A stretch of 64,000 nt of DNA from Candidatus Woesearchaeota archaeon CG10_big_fil_rev_8_21_14_0_10_45_16 (GCA_002762785.1 PCXY01000005.1:252796-316795); one strand, 5' to 3'. Counted from the stretch's first letter, positions 1 to 8,842 are shown. Translations and numbers: made by a program. Notes: generated from the sequence alone by a model not told the origin.

Positions 1-35
1 ATATAAATCAATGTCACGCCGGTGCTATCATGTTT

Positions 36-181
36 CTATTCCATGAACTTCCGCATGGCAGGATGCATGTCCAATCACAAACCTTTTGGCTTCGCAAAAT
101 GTTTGATCGAAATGCTCTCAGGTGGAATCTGTCGATTCCACGACTATTCCATGAACTTCCGCATGGCAGGATGCATGTCCA
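36..181. repeat. 38-bp direct repeat of the secY 3' end
   Basis: A 38-bp perfect direct repeat lies at 36-73 and 144-181, with a 108-bp offset. The copy at 144-181 is the secY 3' end, encoding the last residues (DMHPAMRKFME) and the stop. The downstream copy is in the same frame on the minus strand, but a TGA precedes it, so it would not be translated by readthrough of the secY stop. This looks like a tandem duplication remnant. Confidence 0.9.
122..141 (-). terminator. Hairpin just after secY, possible RNA end or processing site
   Basis: A perfect inverted repeat with 8-bp arms (GTGGAATC / GATTCCAC) and a 4-nt loop lies 2 nt beyond the secY stop codon. No strong T-tract follows on the minus strand, so classical termination is uncertain. 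It lies between the two copies of the 38-bp repeat and could be a processing site or a by-product of the duplication. Confidence 0.35.
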
Positions 182-1556
182 TCATGTGCTGCTTGGCGAT
201 CTCTTCGTACAGCTTATAGACGATCATGACAGCCAGAAGAATACCTGTACCGTTAGAAAGCGTGCCCGTGAGATCTGCGAACGCCGCCAGCAGACCGATA
301 GCTGCGCCACCCATGACCGTCAGCGGCCAGATGTATCTTTTCAGGATAGCTTCCAATACCCTTTCATCTTTCCTGAAACCAGGGATCTGCAACCCTGAAG
401 CCAGGATCTGTTTTGCCTGAGAGGCAGCATCCATGTTGGCGGTCTGCATCCAAAAAATGCTGAAGATGATCGAACCTAAGATAAAGACCACAGTATAAGA
501 GACGGCTTGCCCTAATTGGATTAGTGTAAAACTACCTTGGATAAGGCTTTCCACGATGTTCGGAGGACTTAACCAATAGACGATGCCGCTTACTGGACTG
601 CTTCCTGAGAACGTTCCTAATAATGGATACCCCCAATTCTGCAACAACCTGGCAAAGAGCTGGATGTTGGCCATCAACGCGGCAACTAAGATAACGGGAA
701 TGTTAGAAGTATAAAAGAAATTCAGCGGCCAGCGCATGCCATAACCACGGACCTTTCCGAAGGTAAGAGGTATCTCTACTTTCATAGCCTGACCATAGAC
801 ACAGATCATGAACACGACGACGGTAGCGATGACGGCCGCTATCTGCAATAGAGCCGTGGTAACGTCACCCATCGATAAAGCTTGGAAAAATGCGGGTATG
901 GCTCCAGCAGCGATGTCGGGATTAGTAGGGGATGGTAAAAAGTTAAGAGCTCGGATAAAGATCTGCTGGGCTACGCCGGCAACGATAAACAAGCTTAACC
1001 CGGAACCGAAACCCCATTTACTGACAACTTCGTCCATCAGCATGATCAAGATACCGCCGAGGAAAAGCTGGATGATCAGCAGGATCTCAAACTGTGCAAA
1101 CAAGGAGGCAGTCATGACAGTACCGTTAGCAAGAGTCGCGCCGACTGCCGACGGCGCAAGGCCGCCCATCAAGACATAGATAGCTGCTTCCAGGATGATA
1201 AAACCGACAGATAATACTTTCTGCAAAGCCTGAAATCTTTTACGGCCTTCCCCGGAAGTAAGATCCATCTTAAGAATACCAGTCCCTGCTAATAACTGCA
1301 GGACGATGGAAGCGGTGACGATCGGTCCGATACCAAGAGAGATGATACTGCCGAATGATGCTCCTAAGATGATAGATAAGAATTCAAATTGCTGTAAAGC
1401 GTTGTCGCCAAGGCCGAACAATGGCACAAGACCAAGCACATAAAACAAAACGAGTATGATCAAGGTCCATTTTAATTTTTCTTTAAAAGGAAGCCGTTTC
1501 TGCTGCGGACCCCGTACTTCAGGGAAGATGGAGACTAATTTTTCCAGCAGAGCCAT
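144..1556 (-). CDS. secY: Preprotein translocase subunit SecY
   Basis: Central channel subunit of the Sec translocon (Sec61alpha homologue), inserting and exporting proteins across the cytoplasmic membrane. The roughly 470-aa product has about ten hydrophobic segments. It begins MALLEKLVSIFPEV, typical of archaeal SecY, and keeps the N-terminal plug region and cytosolic loops. An upstream in-frame start at 1616 would overlap uL15 by 47 nt, so the ATG at 1556, 13 nt after the uL15 stop, is preferred. It is the last gene of the spc block seen here. Partners Sec61beta and SecDF are elsewhere in the window. Confidence 0.97.
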   Translation of the reverse strand: MALLEKLVSIFPEVRGPQQKRLPFKEKLKWTLIILVLFYVLGLVPLFGLGDNALQQFEFLSIILGASFGSIISLGIGPIVTASIVLQLLAGTGILKMDLTSGEGRKRFQALQKVLSVGFIILEAAIYVLMGGLAPSAVGATLANGTVMTASLFAQFEILLIIQLFLGGILIMLMDEVVSKWGFGSGLSLFIVAGVAQQIFIRALNFLPSPTNPDIAAGAIPAFFQALSMGDVTTALLQIAAVIATVVVFMICVYGQAMKVEIPLTFGKVRGYGMRWPLNFFYTSNIPVILVAALMANIQLFARLLQNWGYPLLGTFSGSSPVSGIVYWLSPPNIVESLIQGSFTLIQLGQAVSYTVVFILGSIIFSIFWMQTANMDAASQAKQILASGLQIPGFRKDERVLEAILKRYIWPLTVMGGAAIGLLAAFADLTGTLSNGTGILLAVMIVYKLYEEIAKQHMMDMHPAMRKFME

Positions 1557-1569
1557 TTTGAGGTTCGGC

Positions 1570-2010
1570 TTAAGCAGATTCAGGAACTGAACCGCCGGCA
1601 GCCTGGATTTTTTCAACAGCCTTGCCAGTCAGGTGACCAGACTGCACCGTCAGCTTGACGGTAAGGTCTCCTGCGCCCAGCAAGCGGCCGAAGCCTAACT
1701 TGACAAGATCTATAACGTAAACATCACTCTCTTTTGTAATTTTACCGCTCTTTACTAATGATTCACAGCGCTGCGGCGTGAAATAGCTAACATTAACTGC
1801 TTTGAGAGGTGATACTGTTCGTCGCGGCCTGAAACCATCTTTACCAAAGATACGATGCTGACCTGCTTTCTTGTGACCGGCTCGCTTACCTGTTCCTGCA
1901 TTACCTCGCCCGCCTCTGGAACCAGCTCCTCGCCGTTTCTTACGGCTGCCGCCACCATGAGTAGTGTGAGCGCGGTACTTGGTTACTTTTTTACGTCTGC
2001 GTACGACCAT
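1570..2010 (-). CDS. rpl15: Large-subunit ribosomal protein uL15
   Basis: Archaeal uL15 (eukaryotic L27a/L28), a 60S-like core protein with a basic, Gly-rich N-terminus that threads into rRNA. The sequence shows the family hallmark HTTHGGGSRKKRRGAGSRGG near residues 16-35, followed by a globular C-terminal domain. Its length, 146 aa, is normal. Its start codon overlaps the uL30 stop (TAATG), which implies translational coupling within the spc operon. Confidence 0.97.
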   Translation of the reverse strand: MVVRRRKKVTKYRAHTTHGGGSRKKRRGAGSRGGRGNAGTGKRAGHKKAGQHRIFGKDGFRPRRTVSPLKAVNVSYFTPQRCESLVKSGKITKESDVYVIDLVKLGFGRLLGAGDLTVKLTVQSGHLTGKAVEKIQAAGGSVPESA

Positions 2011-2486
2011 TATAACATCCTCATGATCAGATCATCCATCTTATCGCCGCGGAAGCCGAGACCGCCGCCAACTTTAAACGCCATCTTGATACCTTTACGA
2101 CCGAAACCTTTACGAGGCGGATTAAGCCTGAAGTAGGGTTTGTACTTCTTACCAGCAACTTCCAGAACTTTATAAGAGTATTTCTTTTTTGAATCGGTAA
2201 GACGGGCTTTGAATTCTTCGCCGCGTTTAGCGACAAGTTCAGTAAAAGTAGCATCGCTGATCGGTCCATAGGTGACATAATCCTTAACTTTCTGGATCAT
2301 ACCCCGGTTGACTGGAGTGTCTGCAACGACCGCGCAATAGTTCTTATGGCCAAGGCGCAGCATCTGCAGCGTATCTTTGATCTCTTGGGTCAGTCCGACC
2401 ATACCTCTGACAAGGACAATGGCAATCCTGCCGGAACTTGCCGGCGCTGCGGTTGTTTTCTTTTCTGCCATTTTTTTCTCCGTCAT
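2010..2486 (-). CDS. rpl30: Large-subunit ribosomal protein uL30
   Basis: Archaeal/eukaryotic-type uL30 (L7), binding 23S rRNA near the 5S region. The core starts at GRIAIVLVRG and contains the LRLGHKNYCAVV and VNRGMIQKVKDYVTYG motifs. About 20 mostly charged or Ala-rich residues precede the core. A GTG at 2495 would add three residues; the ATG at 2486 is preferred because no Shine-Dalgarno supports the GTG. It lies between uS5 and uL15 as in other archaea. Confidence 0.95.
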   Translation of the reverse strand: MTEKKMAEKKTTAAPASSGRIAIVLVRGMVGLTQEIKDTLQMLRLGHKNYCAVVADTPVNRGMIQKVKDYVTYGPISDATFTELVAKRGEEFKARLTDSKKKYSYKVLEVAGKKYKPYFRLNPPRKGFGRKGIKMAFKVGGGLGFRGDKMDDLIMRML

Positions 2487-2499
2487 AGTGTTCACGATC

Positions 2500-3267
2500 T
2501 TATTCTTTTAATTTGCCTTCGATGATGCCGAGCTTAGCGATATCACCAGGTTGGATCTTGATCTCTGATAATTTCTTGAGAGCATCCATACAAGCAGTGA
2601 TGAGATTCAATTTGGTCTTGGTCTGACCGCTGGTCTTGCTCCAGATGTCTTTGACACCGGCAAGAGCCAGGATCTTAGCGCATTCTTTTTCGACGCACAA
2701 CCCAGTACCACGAGGAGCAGGCATCAGCCGGATTATTGCAGATCCGCACTTGCCTTCAACTGCGAACGGGATGGAATTAGCTTCACGAGCATCTGTCTCC
2801 CAGCTGCCGCAGCCCCTTCTGATCCTGATCAGATGAAGTCTTGCTTTCCGTTTAGCTTTATCACGGGCCGGGACAGTCTCTTTACTCTTTCCGGTAGCGA
2901 CGCCGACGTAACCGTTCTTGTTGCCGACGACAGCACAAGTGGTGAAAGCGATCTTGTTCCCTTCCCTGGTCTTCTTTTGGGTCTGGCGGAAGATTCTGCG
3001 CTGACCGCCGCCGAACTTACCTTTGGCCTGGCCGATAAGGAGGAGATCTTCTTCCATTCCAGGGAGGAGGGTGTCGACAATCTCTGACTCTAGGATTGTA
3101 TAACCGTTGTCAAAGATCTGGTCAATGTCAGTGATCTTGCCTTCTTTGACCATCTTGCCGACTTCAGTGATAGGATTCCATTTTTCCAGAGGATTTTCTA
3201 CAGGTGTATTGCGGTCATCACGTGATGGCTGTCTTCTTTGCCGTTTTTTATTATCTTTTCTTTCCAT
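2500..3267 (-). CDS. rps5: Small-subunit ribosomal protein uS5
   Basis: Archaeal uS5 (eukaryotic S2), a decoding-site and mRNA-entry protein. An N-terminal charged stretch is followed by the double-stranded-RNA-binding-like S5 domain (VGNKNGYVGVATGKSKE) and the C-terminal S5 domain with RLMPAPRGTGLC. Its 255 aa is slightly long because of a basic, Asn/Lys-rich first 25 residues. It sits 4 nt after uL18 in the operon. Confidence 0.97.
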   Translation of the reverse strand: MERKDNKKRQRRQPSRDDRNTPVENPLEKWNPITEVGKMVKEGKITDIDQIFDNGYTILESEIVDTLLPGMEEDLLLIGQAKGKFGGGQRRIFRQTQKKTREGNKIAFTTCAVVGNKNGYVGVATGKSKETVPARDKAKRKARLHLIRIRRGCGSWETDAREANSIPFAVEGKCGSAIIRLMPAPRGTGLCVEKECAKILALAGVKDIWSKTSGQTKTKLNLITACMDALKKLSEIKIQPGDIAKLGIIEGKLKE

Positions 3268-3270
3268 TCT

Positions 3271-3852
3271 CTAGCCCTGTATCTTTTTCTTGGTCTCTTC
3301 AAAAGACTTGACGACATCTTCTGGTTTAGCTTTGTTTTTTAAATATTCCGCAAAGCGGCGGGTGTATGCTTCCTGGTTAGCTGCCAGGATCTTAGCATAG
3401 GCTGCAATATGAGCCCCGCTCATCCTTGCTGCATCGGGGAACATATCTTCATCGCCATGCGGGACAACAACACCGGCGTCAAGCACGCCTTTCAGGAAAG
3501 CATATGCTTTTCCTTTTTTCTGGGGTGTCTTGATACCTGCATCGAGGATCGCTTCCTTGTGGCTGGCTTTCAGAGCTTTCTTGCCCAGCATATAGCCGGT
3601 AAGGTAGGCTGCTGGAAAATTCTTGCAGGAATAGTTCCAGCCAAGTTTTTTCAACGCTGAGGAATCGACACCGACAAGCACCTTATCTCCCTGCGGGGTG
3701 AAAGCTGCCAGCTGCGCGATGATCCTTTGGTTGGTGAACCTGATGATCAGACGAGGTTTTCCTGATAAGAGCAGATGAAGACGTTTCTTGTAGTTCGTCC
3801 TTTGTTCTCTTCGCCGTCTGTAGATGACTGTTTTGGGTTTTCTGCTTGCCAT
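3271..3852 (-). CDS. rpl18: Large-subunit ribosomal protein uL18
   Basis: Archaeal uL18 (eukaryotic L5), which binds 5S rRNA with uL5. The N-terminus has the basic YRRRREQRTNYKKRL motif that contacts 5S rRNA. It is followed by the RLIIRFTNQRIIAQL strand region and a helical C-terminal extension typical of the archaeal/eukaryotic form. The 193-aa length is usual. It starts 1 nt after the eL19 stop. Confidence 0.97.
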   Translation of the reverse strand: MASRKPKTVIYRRRREQRTNYKKRLHLLLSGKPRLIIRFTNQRIIAQLAAFTPQGDKVLVGVDSSALKKLGWNYSCKNFPAAYLTGYMLGKKALKASHKEAILDAGIKTPQKKGKAYAFLKGVLDAGVVVPHGDEDMFPDAARMSGAHIAAYAKILAANQEAYTRRFAEYLKNKAKPEDVVKSFEETKKKIQG

Positions 3853-3853
3853 T

Positions 3854-4300
3854 TTATTTGCTCTTGATCATGCTGTGTTCTGTCATGTATAGCTTGATGT
3901 GACGCTTGTTCCTGAAGTAACCGCCTTTACATTTTCGGTACAATGATCGGTAATCGGAAACTGTCAGCAGCTGTTTCTCTCTCAAATCCTTCAGGAAAAC
4001 CCTCTGTGACCGGATTCGGGCCATCCATTGTTCTTTCCTGCTGACTCTCGAAAATTTCTTTCCCCGCTTGCTTCCTTTACCTTTCTGCCTTCCCTTCTTC
4101 TTTTGGGCAGCTACTTTTCGGGCGCCGGCCCGGGAATGCTGGTTGACATTAGCGACGGTGACTTTCTTGACTGCGATCAGACCTCTCATATCTGAGCGGG
4201 TGATGGCTTTCTTGACATCTTCAAGGGCCGAATCCATGAAACGGATCTTTTTAGGAGAGACTTTCAGGATCTTTCCAGCCAGTTGTTTTTTTGCTTTCAT
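3854..4300 (-). CDS. rpl19e: Large-subunit ribosomal protein eL19
   Basis: eL19 occurs in archaea and eukaryotes but not bacteria. It is a long-helix protein that forms an intersubunit bridge. The sequence KKQLAGKILKVSPKKIRF and the very basic linker with KKKGRQKGKGSKRGKK are diagnostic. An upstream in-frame start at 4360 would overlap eL32 by 50 nt and adds an atypical sequence, so ATG 4300, 10 nt after the eL32 stop, is chosen (148 aa). Confidence 0.95.
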   Translation of the reverse strand: MKAKKQLAGKILKVSPKKIRFMDSALEDVKKAITRSDMRGLIAVKKVTVANVNQHSRAGARKVAAQKKKGRQKGKGSKRGKKFSRVSRKEQWMARIRSQRVFLKDLREKQLLTVSDYRSLYRKCKGGYFRNKRHIKLYMTEHSMIKSK

Positions 4301-4310
4301 GGTAGTATGA

Positions 4311-4922
4311 TCATTGCTTCTGTGTAAGCACTTTCTCCATCTCTTTCTTCTCTTCTTCAAGATGTTTCATCTTGTCTTCCACGCTTTCTTTACCTTTCTC
4401 TTTCTCTTGAGCTTTCTCTTCAGCTTCTTTCTTGGAAGCTTTCTGCTTCTTTTCCTCGGTCTTCTGGGTGCGTGATTTCACTTTCTCGCCGCGAGCTTTC
4501 TTGCGGGCGTCAAGCGAACCTGTAAGATCAGTAAGTTTCTTAGCGGGATCAGCGACATTTAATATCCTGATCTTCTTTTCCTGAGCGATCTTTAAGAGAG
4601 TCATCTTCTTCTTCATGCCGACGGTAGAGCCGATGATTGCGCCTTGTTCAGCAGGATTGATAGCTTTCATCTCAGCAAGAGTATGGACGACGACTGGAGC
4701 CAGGCCGGACCTGTCCAGACCGTGGACTTCTTTCGGTGAACCGTACCCTGGAGTCGGCATCGGCGGTCTTCCCCGGTGGAACTGGCGGACAGCTGAATGC
4801 TTGCCGCGAGGGAAACGCCAACGGCTGCTGACACGAGCCGAAAACTTAGACTCTTTCACGACAAAAGTAGGTTTGCCTTTCTTCGCTTCTCTTCTTGCTT
4901 TAAGTGATTTTTCGATTGTCAT
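4311..4922 (-). CDS. rpl32e: Large-subunit ribosomal protein eL32 with charged tail
   Basis: eL32 core at about residues 15-133, with the WRFPRGKHSAVRQFHRGRPP and GYGSPKEVHG signatures. Residues from about 134 to 203 form a lysine/glutamate-rich, probably helical or disordered C-terminal extension that is not part of the usual fold. Similar charged tails occur on uS17, uS3 and uL22 in this operon. Position between uL6 and eL19 is canonical. Confidence 0.96.
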   Translation of the reverse strand: MTIEKSLKARREAKKGKPTFVVKESKFSARVSSRWRFPRGKHSAVRQFHRGRPPMPTPGYGSPKEVHGLDRSGLAPVVVHTLAEMKAINPAEQGAIIGSTVGMKKKMTLLKIAQEKKIRILNVADPAKKLTDLTGSLDARKKARGEKVKSRTQKTEEKKQKASKKEAEEKAQEKEKGKESVEDKMKHLEEEKKEMEKVLTQKQ

Positions 4923-4923
4923 C

Positions 4924-5469
4924 TTATGCTATGCTCTTTCCTGCTTTGTCTGTTATATAGATGCCGTCCTGGAAGATCCTTCTGTCCCTGTTGGTGATAC
5001 GGCAGAGATTCTCGATACGTGCCGCCATCAAGCCGGCCTTTTCTTTGTCAACACTAGTGACGGTAACATCAACGCCATTGATCTCAACTTTAGCGCCGGC
5101 GACCATGCCGACACGTCTTGGCACTGCCTCGCCAAGGAAGTTCTTGACGACAAACTCCTGGCCAGCCACAGCGACGTTCATCGGGAAGTGGCCGGAGCAG
5201 ATCTTGAGCTTGTAGACGAACGGTTCCTGGACGCCTTTGATCATATTGTTGATATGTGATTCGAATGAACCGATGATGGTCTTTTCTCTCTTAGTCCCTT
5301 TCTTGACTTCCAAGACCACTTTGCCAGTTTCGACTTTTGTTTTTACCAGAGGATGCTTGAAGTCGCGGCTGACTTCACCTTTCGGGCCTTTGACTGTCAA
5401 AAGGTTTTCCTGCAGCACAGCAGTGACCCCTTGGGGCAGTTCCATTTCCCGAACGATATCTTCTTTCAT
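4924..5469 (-). CDS. rpl6: Large-subunit ribosomal protein uL6
   Basis: uL6 (eukaryotic L9) sits near the factor-binding region of the large subunit. Two tandem L6 domains are visible. The second contains the conserved archaeal region TVTSVDKEKAGLMAARIENL. The 181-aa length is standard for archaea. The start follows the uS8 stop by 4 nt, and the stop is 1 nt before the eL32 start. Confidence 0.97.
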   Translation of the reverse strand: MKEDIVREMELPQGVTAVLQENLLTVKGPKGEVSRDFKHPLVKTKVETGKVVLEVKKGTKREKTIIGSFESHINNMIKGVQEPFVYKLKICSGHFPMNVAVAGQEFVVKNFLGEAVPRRVGMVAGAKVEINGVDVTVTSVDKEKAGLMAARIENLCRITNRDRRIFQDGIYITDKAGKSIA

Positions 5470-5473
5470 GGTC

Positions 5474-5863
5474 TTAATAGCAGTAAGCCAGAAGCTTTCC
5501 TCCTGTATTCTTTTCCTTGGCCTGTAGATGAGTCAGGACTCCCAGCGGAGTTGAGACGATGATAAGGCCGAAATCTTTAGCCGGCAGGTATCGCTTCTCC
5601 CATTTCTCAAATGCATTGTATTTGGTTGAAAACCGCGGCTTGATGACACCGCATTTGTTGAGATTGCCCAAAAGATTCACTTTAAGCATTCCCCCTTTTC
5701 CATCTTCGACTTCTTCAAATGAGCCAAGGTAATTATTATCATTCATGATAGTGAGGACTCTCTTGATCATAGACGAAGCTGGCTTGATCAGTACTTCACG
5801 CTTTCCTACCCGTTCGGCGTTGATGATCTTGGTCAACGCTGCTGCCAATGGATCGTTTAACAT
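5474..5863 (-). CDS. rps8: Small-subunit ribosomal protein uS8
   Basis: uS8 (eukaryotic S15a), a primary 16S rRNA-binding protein of the platform. It begins [17 protein letters not shown] and ends in the rRNA-binding C-terminal domain with [13 protein letters not shown], where the STP(L/K)G motif contacts helix 21. The 129-aa length is exact for the family. It lies in the canonical uS14-uS8-uL6 order. Confidence 0.97.
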   Translation of the reverse strand: MLNDPLAAALTKIINAERVGKREVLIKPASSMIKRVLTIMNDNNYLGSFEEVEDGKGGMLKVNLLGNLNKCGVIKPRFSTKYNAFEKWEKRYLPAKDFGLIIVSTPLGVLTHLQAKEKNTGGKLLAYCY

Positions 5864-5881
5864 TTTTCTTTCCTCACCGTC

Positions 5882-6112
5882 TTAACTATATTTCTTAAAC
5901 CCTAGCCCTGGAGCCATCTCCCGGAAGCACTGCCGGCAGAGGTGGAGCTCGTATTTGTTGATGTGCCCGCCCATACGACCGCAGTTGCGGCATTTTCGCA
6001 GGGCTTTCCCACAGCTGCGGGCCTTTGGCGCATTGAACTTGATGAATTTTGCTTTCTTGATAGGTTTCGCATTCAGCTGCGTAAACATTTTACGATAGTC
6101 GCTGGTCGTCAT
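5882..6112 (-). CDS. rps14: Small-subunit ribosomal protein uS14, zinc-binding form
   Basis: Short uS14 (S29-type) of the small-subunit head. Two cysteine pairs in CRNCGRMGG and HLCRQCFRE form the zinc knuckle. The protein is 76 aa, longer than the typical 50-60-aa archaeal form because of about 25 basic N-terminal residues. Its start overlaps the stop of uL5. Confidence 0.95.
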   Translation of the reverse strand: MTTSDYRKMFTQLNAKPIKKAKFIKFNAPKARSCGKALRKCRNCGRMGGHINKYELHLCRQCFREMAPGLGFKKYS

Positions 6113-6651
6113 TATTCAACTGTCACCCCTAGGTTTTTGACGAAGCCGATAGCCTCTTCTTTAGTGATCTGGTGGGTCTTGCCGACAACAGCCGGATGAA
6201 CCCTTCTCTTCTTGACACGGTATCCTGGTCTTTCAAGGGTAACCGCAACTTCCAGACCAAAGATCTTCAGGTCAGGGTCGTATTCAAGCCCTTCGATATC
6301 GATGTATTCAGGGATGCCGAACGAAAAATTGCCCGACCCATCAAAGTTATTTATGGAGAGAGTATTTTCCTTAGCGACCAGCAGTCTTTTCAGCAGCGCT
6401 TCCGGACTTTTACGTACAGTGACTTTGCAGCCGATAGCCAGTCCTGGCCTGAGACCCCATCCAGGGATACGTTTTTGAGTCATGGTCTTTACCGGCTCCA
6501 GAGGAGACAGTTTCTTCAGGAGTTTCAATCCTTTCTTGAGCATGTCTTCGTTCTTGCCGGCGCCGATGTTCAGAGTGATCTTGCTGACGCTGACCTTGCG
6601 CATCGGGTTCTCTCCCTGAGGTCCAGGCGTTGATGTTTTTTTGTCAGTCAT
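6112..6651 (-). CDS. rpl5: Large-subunit ribosomal protein uL5
   Basis: uL5 (eukaryotic L11) contacts 5S rRNA and the P-site tRNA. Diagnostic segments are [38 protein letters not shown] and [16 protein letters not shown]. The 179-aa length includes about 14 residues before the usual start (M17 of this frame, MRKVSVSK), so initiation there is an alternative. The product partners uL18 on 5S rRNA. Confidence 0.96.
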   Translation of the reverse strand: MTDKKTSTPGPQGENPMRKVSVSKITLNIGAGKNEDMLKKGLKLLKKLSPLEPVKTMTQKRIPGWGLRPGLAIGCKVTVRKSPEALLKRLLVAKENTLSINNFDGSGNFSFGIPEYIDIEGLEYDPDLKIFGLEVAVTLERPGYRVKKRRVHPAVVGKTHQITKEEAIGFVKNLGVTVE

Positions 6652-6701
6652 TTTTGGTCTTTGATATTTATCTTGATAGTCTTATTGGTAGTTGGCTTTG
6701 T

Positions 6702-7385
6702 TTATGATAAAGTCACCAGCGGTTTGCTGTCACCGACGACAAACAAGTGAGTCTTTGCTGTCTCGATATCCTGGCCTTCTGCCAGGAAAGTGGCTTCTTT
6801 GCCATGGACTTCTTTAAGTACGCCGAAGTTACCGGCATGTTTTCCACCAGTCAGGAAGACTGATGCTTTCTCCTGTAATGGCAGGACCTTTTTCACTTTC
6901 TGATCTGGTAAGGAGATAAGTAAAGTGTCGCCGACATTGGCTTTCTCTGTCGCTCGTACATTGCGGCCGTCATGAAGGTTGAACTGCAGCACGCCTTTAG
7001 GTAATACAGTCTTGCCGGTGATCTTGCATGGTTTGAACGTGGATTCTTCCTCTTTGATAGCAACCAGTACCAGACGGCCTTTCTTGTCAAAGACAACCCG
7101 ATGGTACTGCTTCAATGAGGGGATGGCCAGGACATCAAATAGGCCGATGATAAGACGGTGATCTTTACGACGTCTGCCGTCGACCAGCACTTCATTGGCA
7201 TGAAGCATCTTCTTGACTTCAGCCATAGTCTGGGCCAGCTTAAGCACATCGCGAAGGACGGTACCTAAAGCAAGACCAAAATTGAGGGAATGTGCGCCGG
7301 CATTAGGCCGTACGGTAAAGACGGTCTCTTTACGGTCAAGCACCCAAGTTCGTGGGCTGGCGATCCTTTTAAGGTGATTTTTCAT
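6702..7385 (-). CDS. rps4e: Small-subunit ribosomal protein eS4
   Basis: eS4 is the archaeal/eukaryotic S4e protein. It starts with MKNHLKRIASPRTWVLDRKE, carries an S4 RNA-binding segment (residues about 42-105) and has a C-terminal KOW-like region (GGKHAGNFGVLKEV). The 227-aa length is typical. Its ATG overlaps the uL24 stop by 4 nt, which signals coupled translation. The 50-nt gap to uL5 is among the larger gaps in the operon. Confidence 0.97.
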   Translation of the reverse strand: MKNHLKRIASPRTWVLDRKETVFTVRPNAGAHSLNFGLALGTVLRDVLKLAQTMAEVKKMLHANEVLVDGRRRKDHRLIIGLFDVLAIPSLKQYHRVVFDKKGRLVLVAIKEEESTFKPCKITGKTVLPKGVLQFNLHDGRNVRATEKANVGDTLLISLPDQKVKKVLPLQEKASVFLTGGKHAGNFGVLKEVHGKEATFLAEGQDIETAKTHLFVVGDSKPLVTLS

Positions 7386-7816
7386 TTTTTCTTCTCGTCT
7401 TTTGTCTCTTTAGCAGCCCCAACAGCAGGTCTGCTCTTCTCTCCGGTAAGTTTCTGTTTTCTTTTATTGTCTTTAAGATCAAGACTGGTGATCATAAGAT
7501 TGGAAGCGTTGAAAGCGACAGGAACTTTTGATCCTTCTTTCTTGTAGTATTCCATGCCGACGATGTACACTTTGCCTCGAGCGAGGATGATGCGGTCGAC
7601 AGCTGCTTCTTTGCCTTTGAACTTGCCGCGCATGATCTTAACTTTATCGCCCTTGCGGAGCTGGACATTTCGTTTAGCGTATTTCTTGCGCAGTTCAGGA
7701 GACAAGTGAGCATGGAGCATCTTCTGCTTGATATGAAGCGGCGCGTTGTGAGCGTACTTGCGCTGCTTGCGGGGTTGGCTGCTTGCCTTCCAGGCTGGTG
7801 AAAATGCTTTTTTCAT
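7382..7816 (-). CDS. rpl24: Large-subunit ribosomal protein uL24
   Basis: uL24 (eukaryotic L26), an early-assembly rRNA-binding protein with a KOW motif (GDKVKIMRGKFKGKEAAVD). The N-terminal part (SSQPRKQRKYAHNAPLH) is characteristic of archaeal uL24. About 20 extra Lys/Glu/Ala-rich residues end the 144-aa protein. It follows uL14 after a 65-nt gap and overlaps eS4 by 4 nt. Confidence 0.96.
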   Translation of the reverse strand: MKKAFSPAWKASSQPRKQRKYAHNAPLHIKQKMLHAHLSPELRKKYAKRNVQLRKGDKVKIMRGKFKGKEAAVDRIILARGKVYIVGMEYYKKEGSKVPVAFNASNLMITSLDLKDNKRKQKLTGEKSRPAVGAAKETKDEKKK

Positions 7817-7881
7817 TTTTATCTGTTGTTTGTCTGTCGTTTATCTGTTTTTTATAGGTTTTATCTTTTTCGGGATATATT

Positions 7882-8283
7882 TTAGACTATGATTCTGGCC
7901 ACTTTAGCGACGGCCGGCCATCTTTCAGCCACTTCTTTGGCGATGGCACCTTTGAAGATAGTCCCTTTAGGGTTACCTTTCTCGTCTTTCAAGACGACAG
8001 CAGCGTTGTCTTCGAAACTGATCCTCATGCCGTCAGGCCTTCGGTATTCTTTCTTTTGGCGGACGATGATCGCCGGAACGACGGTCTTCCTCATCTCCAG
8101 CTTCCCTTTCTTGACGGAAGCCATGACCATGTCGCCGACACCAGCAGCAGGCATACGGCCTCGGACAGTCTTGTGGCCTTTGACTGAGATGATCTTCAGG
8201 ATCTTAGCTCCAGAGTTGTCGCATGTCGGTACAAAAGCCTGCGATGGAAGACTCTTGACGATCCTTCCTTTTACTGCTTTCAT
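7882..8283 (-). CDS. rpl14: Large-subunit ribosomal protein uL14
   Basis: uL14 (eukaryotic L23) forms an intersubunit bridge. Its beta-barrel fold is seen in CDNSGAKILKIISVKGH, GVGDMVMASVKKGK and the C-terminal NPKGTIFKGAIAKEVAERWP, the archaeal/eukaryotic consensus ending. The 133-aa length is standard. Its start overlaps the stop of uS17 by 4 nt. Confidence 0.97.
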   Translation of the reverse strand: MKAVKGRIVKSLPSQAFVPTCDNSGAKILKIISVKGHKTVRGRMPAAGVGDMVMASVKKGKLEMRKTVVPAIIVRQKKEYRRPDGMRISFEDNAAVVLKDEKGNPKGTIFKGAIAKEVAERWPAVAKVARIIV

Positions 8284-8819
8284 TCTTCAGATTCCTCGTG
8301 AGCTTTAGGTTTGTGGTGCTTGGATTCTTTGTGACCTTTGTGGTCATCGTGACTTTTATGGTCTTCTTTATCTTCTTTAATATCTTTTTTCTCAGTATGA
8401 CCAGCTTTCTCTTTGTGATCTTTTTTAGAGTGATGCGTTTTCTCAGTTTGAGCCTCTTCACGAGCTGCTTCTTCTTTCATCAGGAAAGCTTTATCCTTAC
8501 CGACAACAGCTAGGACGACGTGGTTCTTGGTCTTGCTGATCGGTCTGGTTCTGGCGACGACTACCCGGTCGCCGACTTGAGCGTTGATGCTGGTAGGATT
8601 ATGCACGCGAAGTCGTGAACGCCGTACTTCAAAACGCTCATACTTTGGAACAGGCAAGGAACGATCCCATTCTATAGTTGCAGAACGGTTGGTATCTTTC
8701 TTGATGACAGTGCCCTCTAGCAGTTCCTTCTTGACAGAGATTGTCCCATAGAATGGGCAATTCTGGTCGTACTGTTCCGGTTGTGGCGGGGCTTTGTACC
8801 CCAGGACTTCTTGTTTCAT
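8280..8819 (-). CDS. rps17: Small-subunit ribosomal protein uS17 with histidine-rich tail
   Basis: uS17 (eukaryotic S11) core at about residues 15-112: CPFYGTISVKKELLEGTVIK, then an OB-fold with RRSRLRVHNPTSINAQVGD. The core matches archaeal uS17, but residues 113-179 are an added Lys/Glu/His tail with eleven histidines between residues 129 and 174, many in HK, DH or HH contexts. Such a tail could bind metal ions, which is inference. The gene overlaps uL14 by 4 nt. Confidence 0.96.
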   Translation of the reverse strand: MKQEVLGYKAPPQPEQYDQNCPFYGTISVKKELLEGTVIKKDTNRSATIEWDRSLPVPKYERFEVRRSRLRVHNPTSINAQVGDRVVVARTRPISKTKNHVVLAVVGKDKAFLMKEEAAREEAQTEKTHHSKKDHKEKAGHTEKKDIKEDKEDHKSHDDHKGHKESKHHKPKAHEESEE

Positions 8820-8842
8820 TTTTGGTTTTTTCTTCCGTCTGT

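Noticed and set aside
22-398. Plus-strand frames near the window start with repeated peptide text
   Set aside because: They are antisense to secY and its duplicated 3' end; the peptide repeat simply mirrors the DNA repeat.
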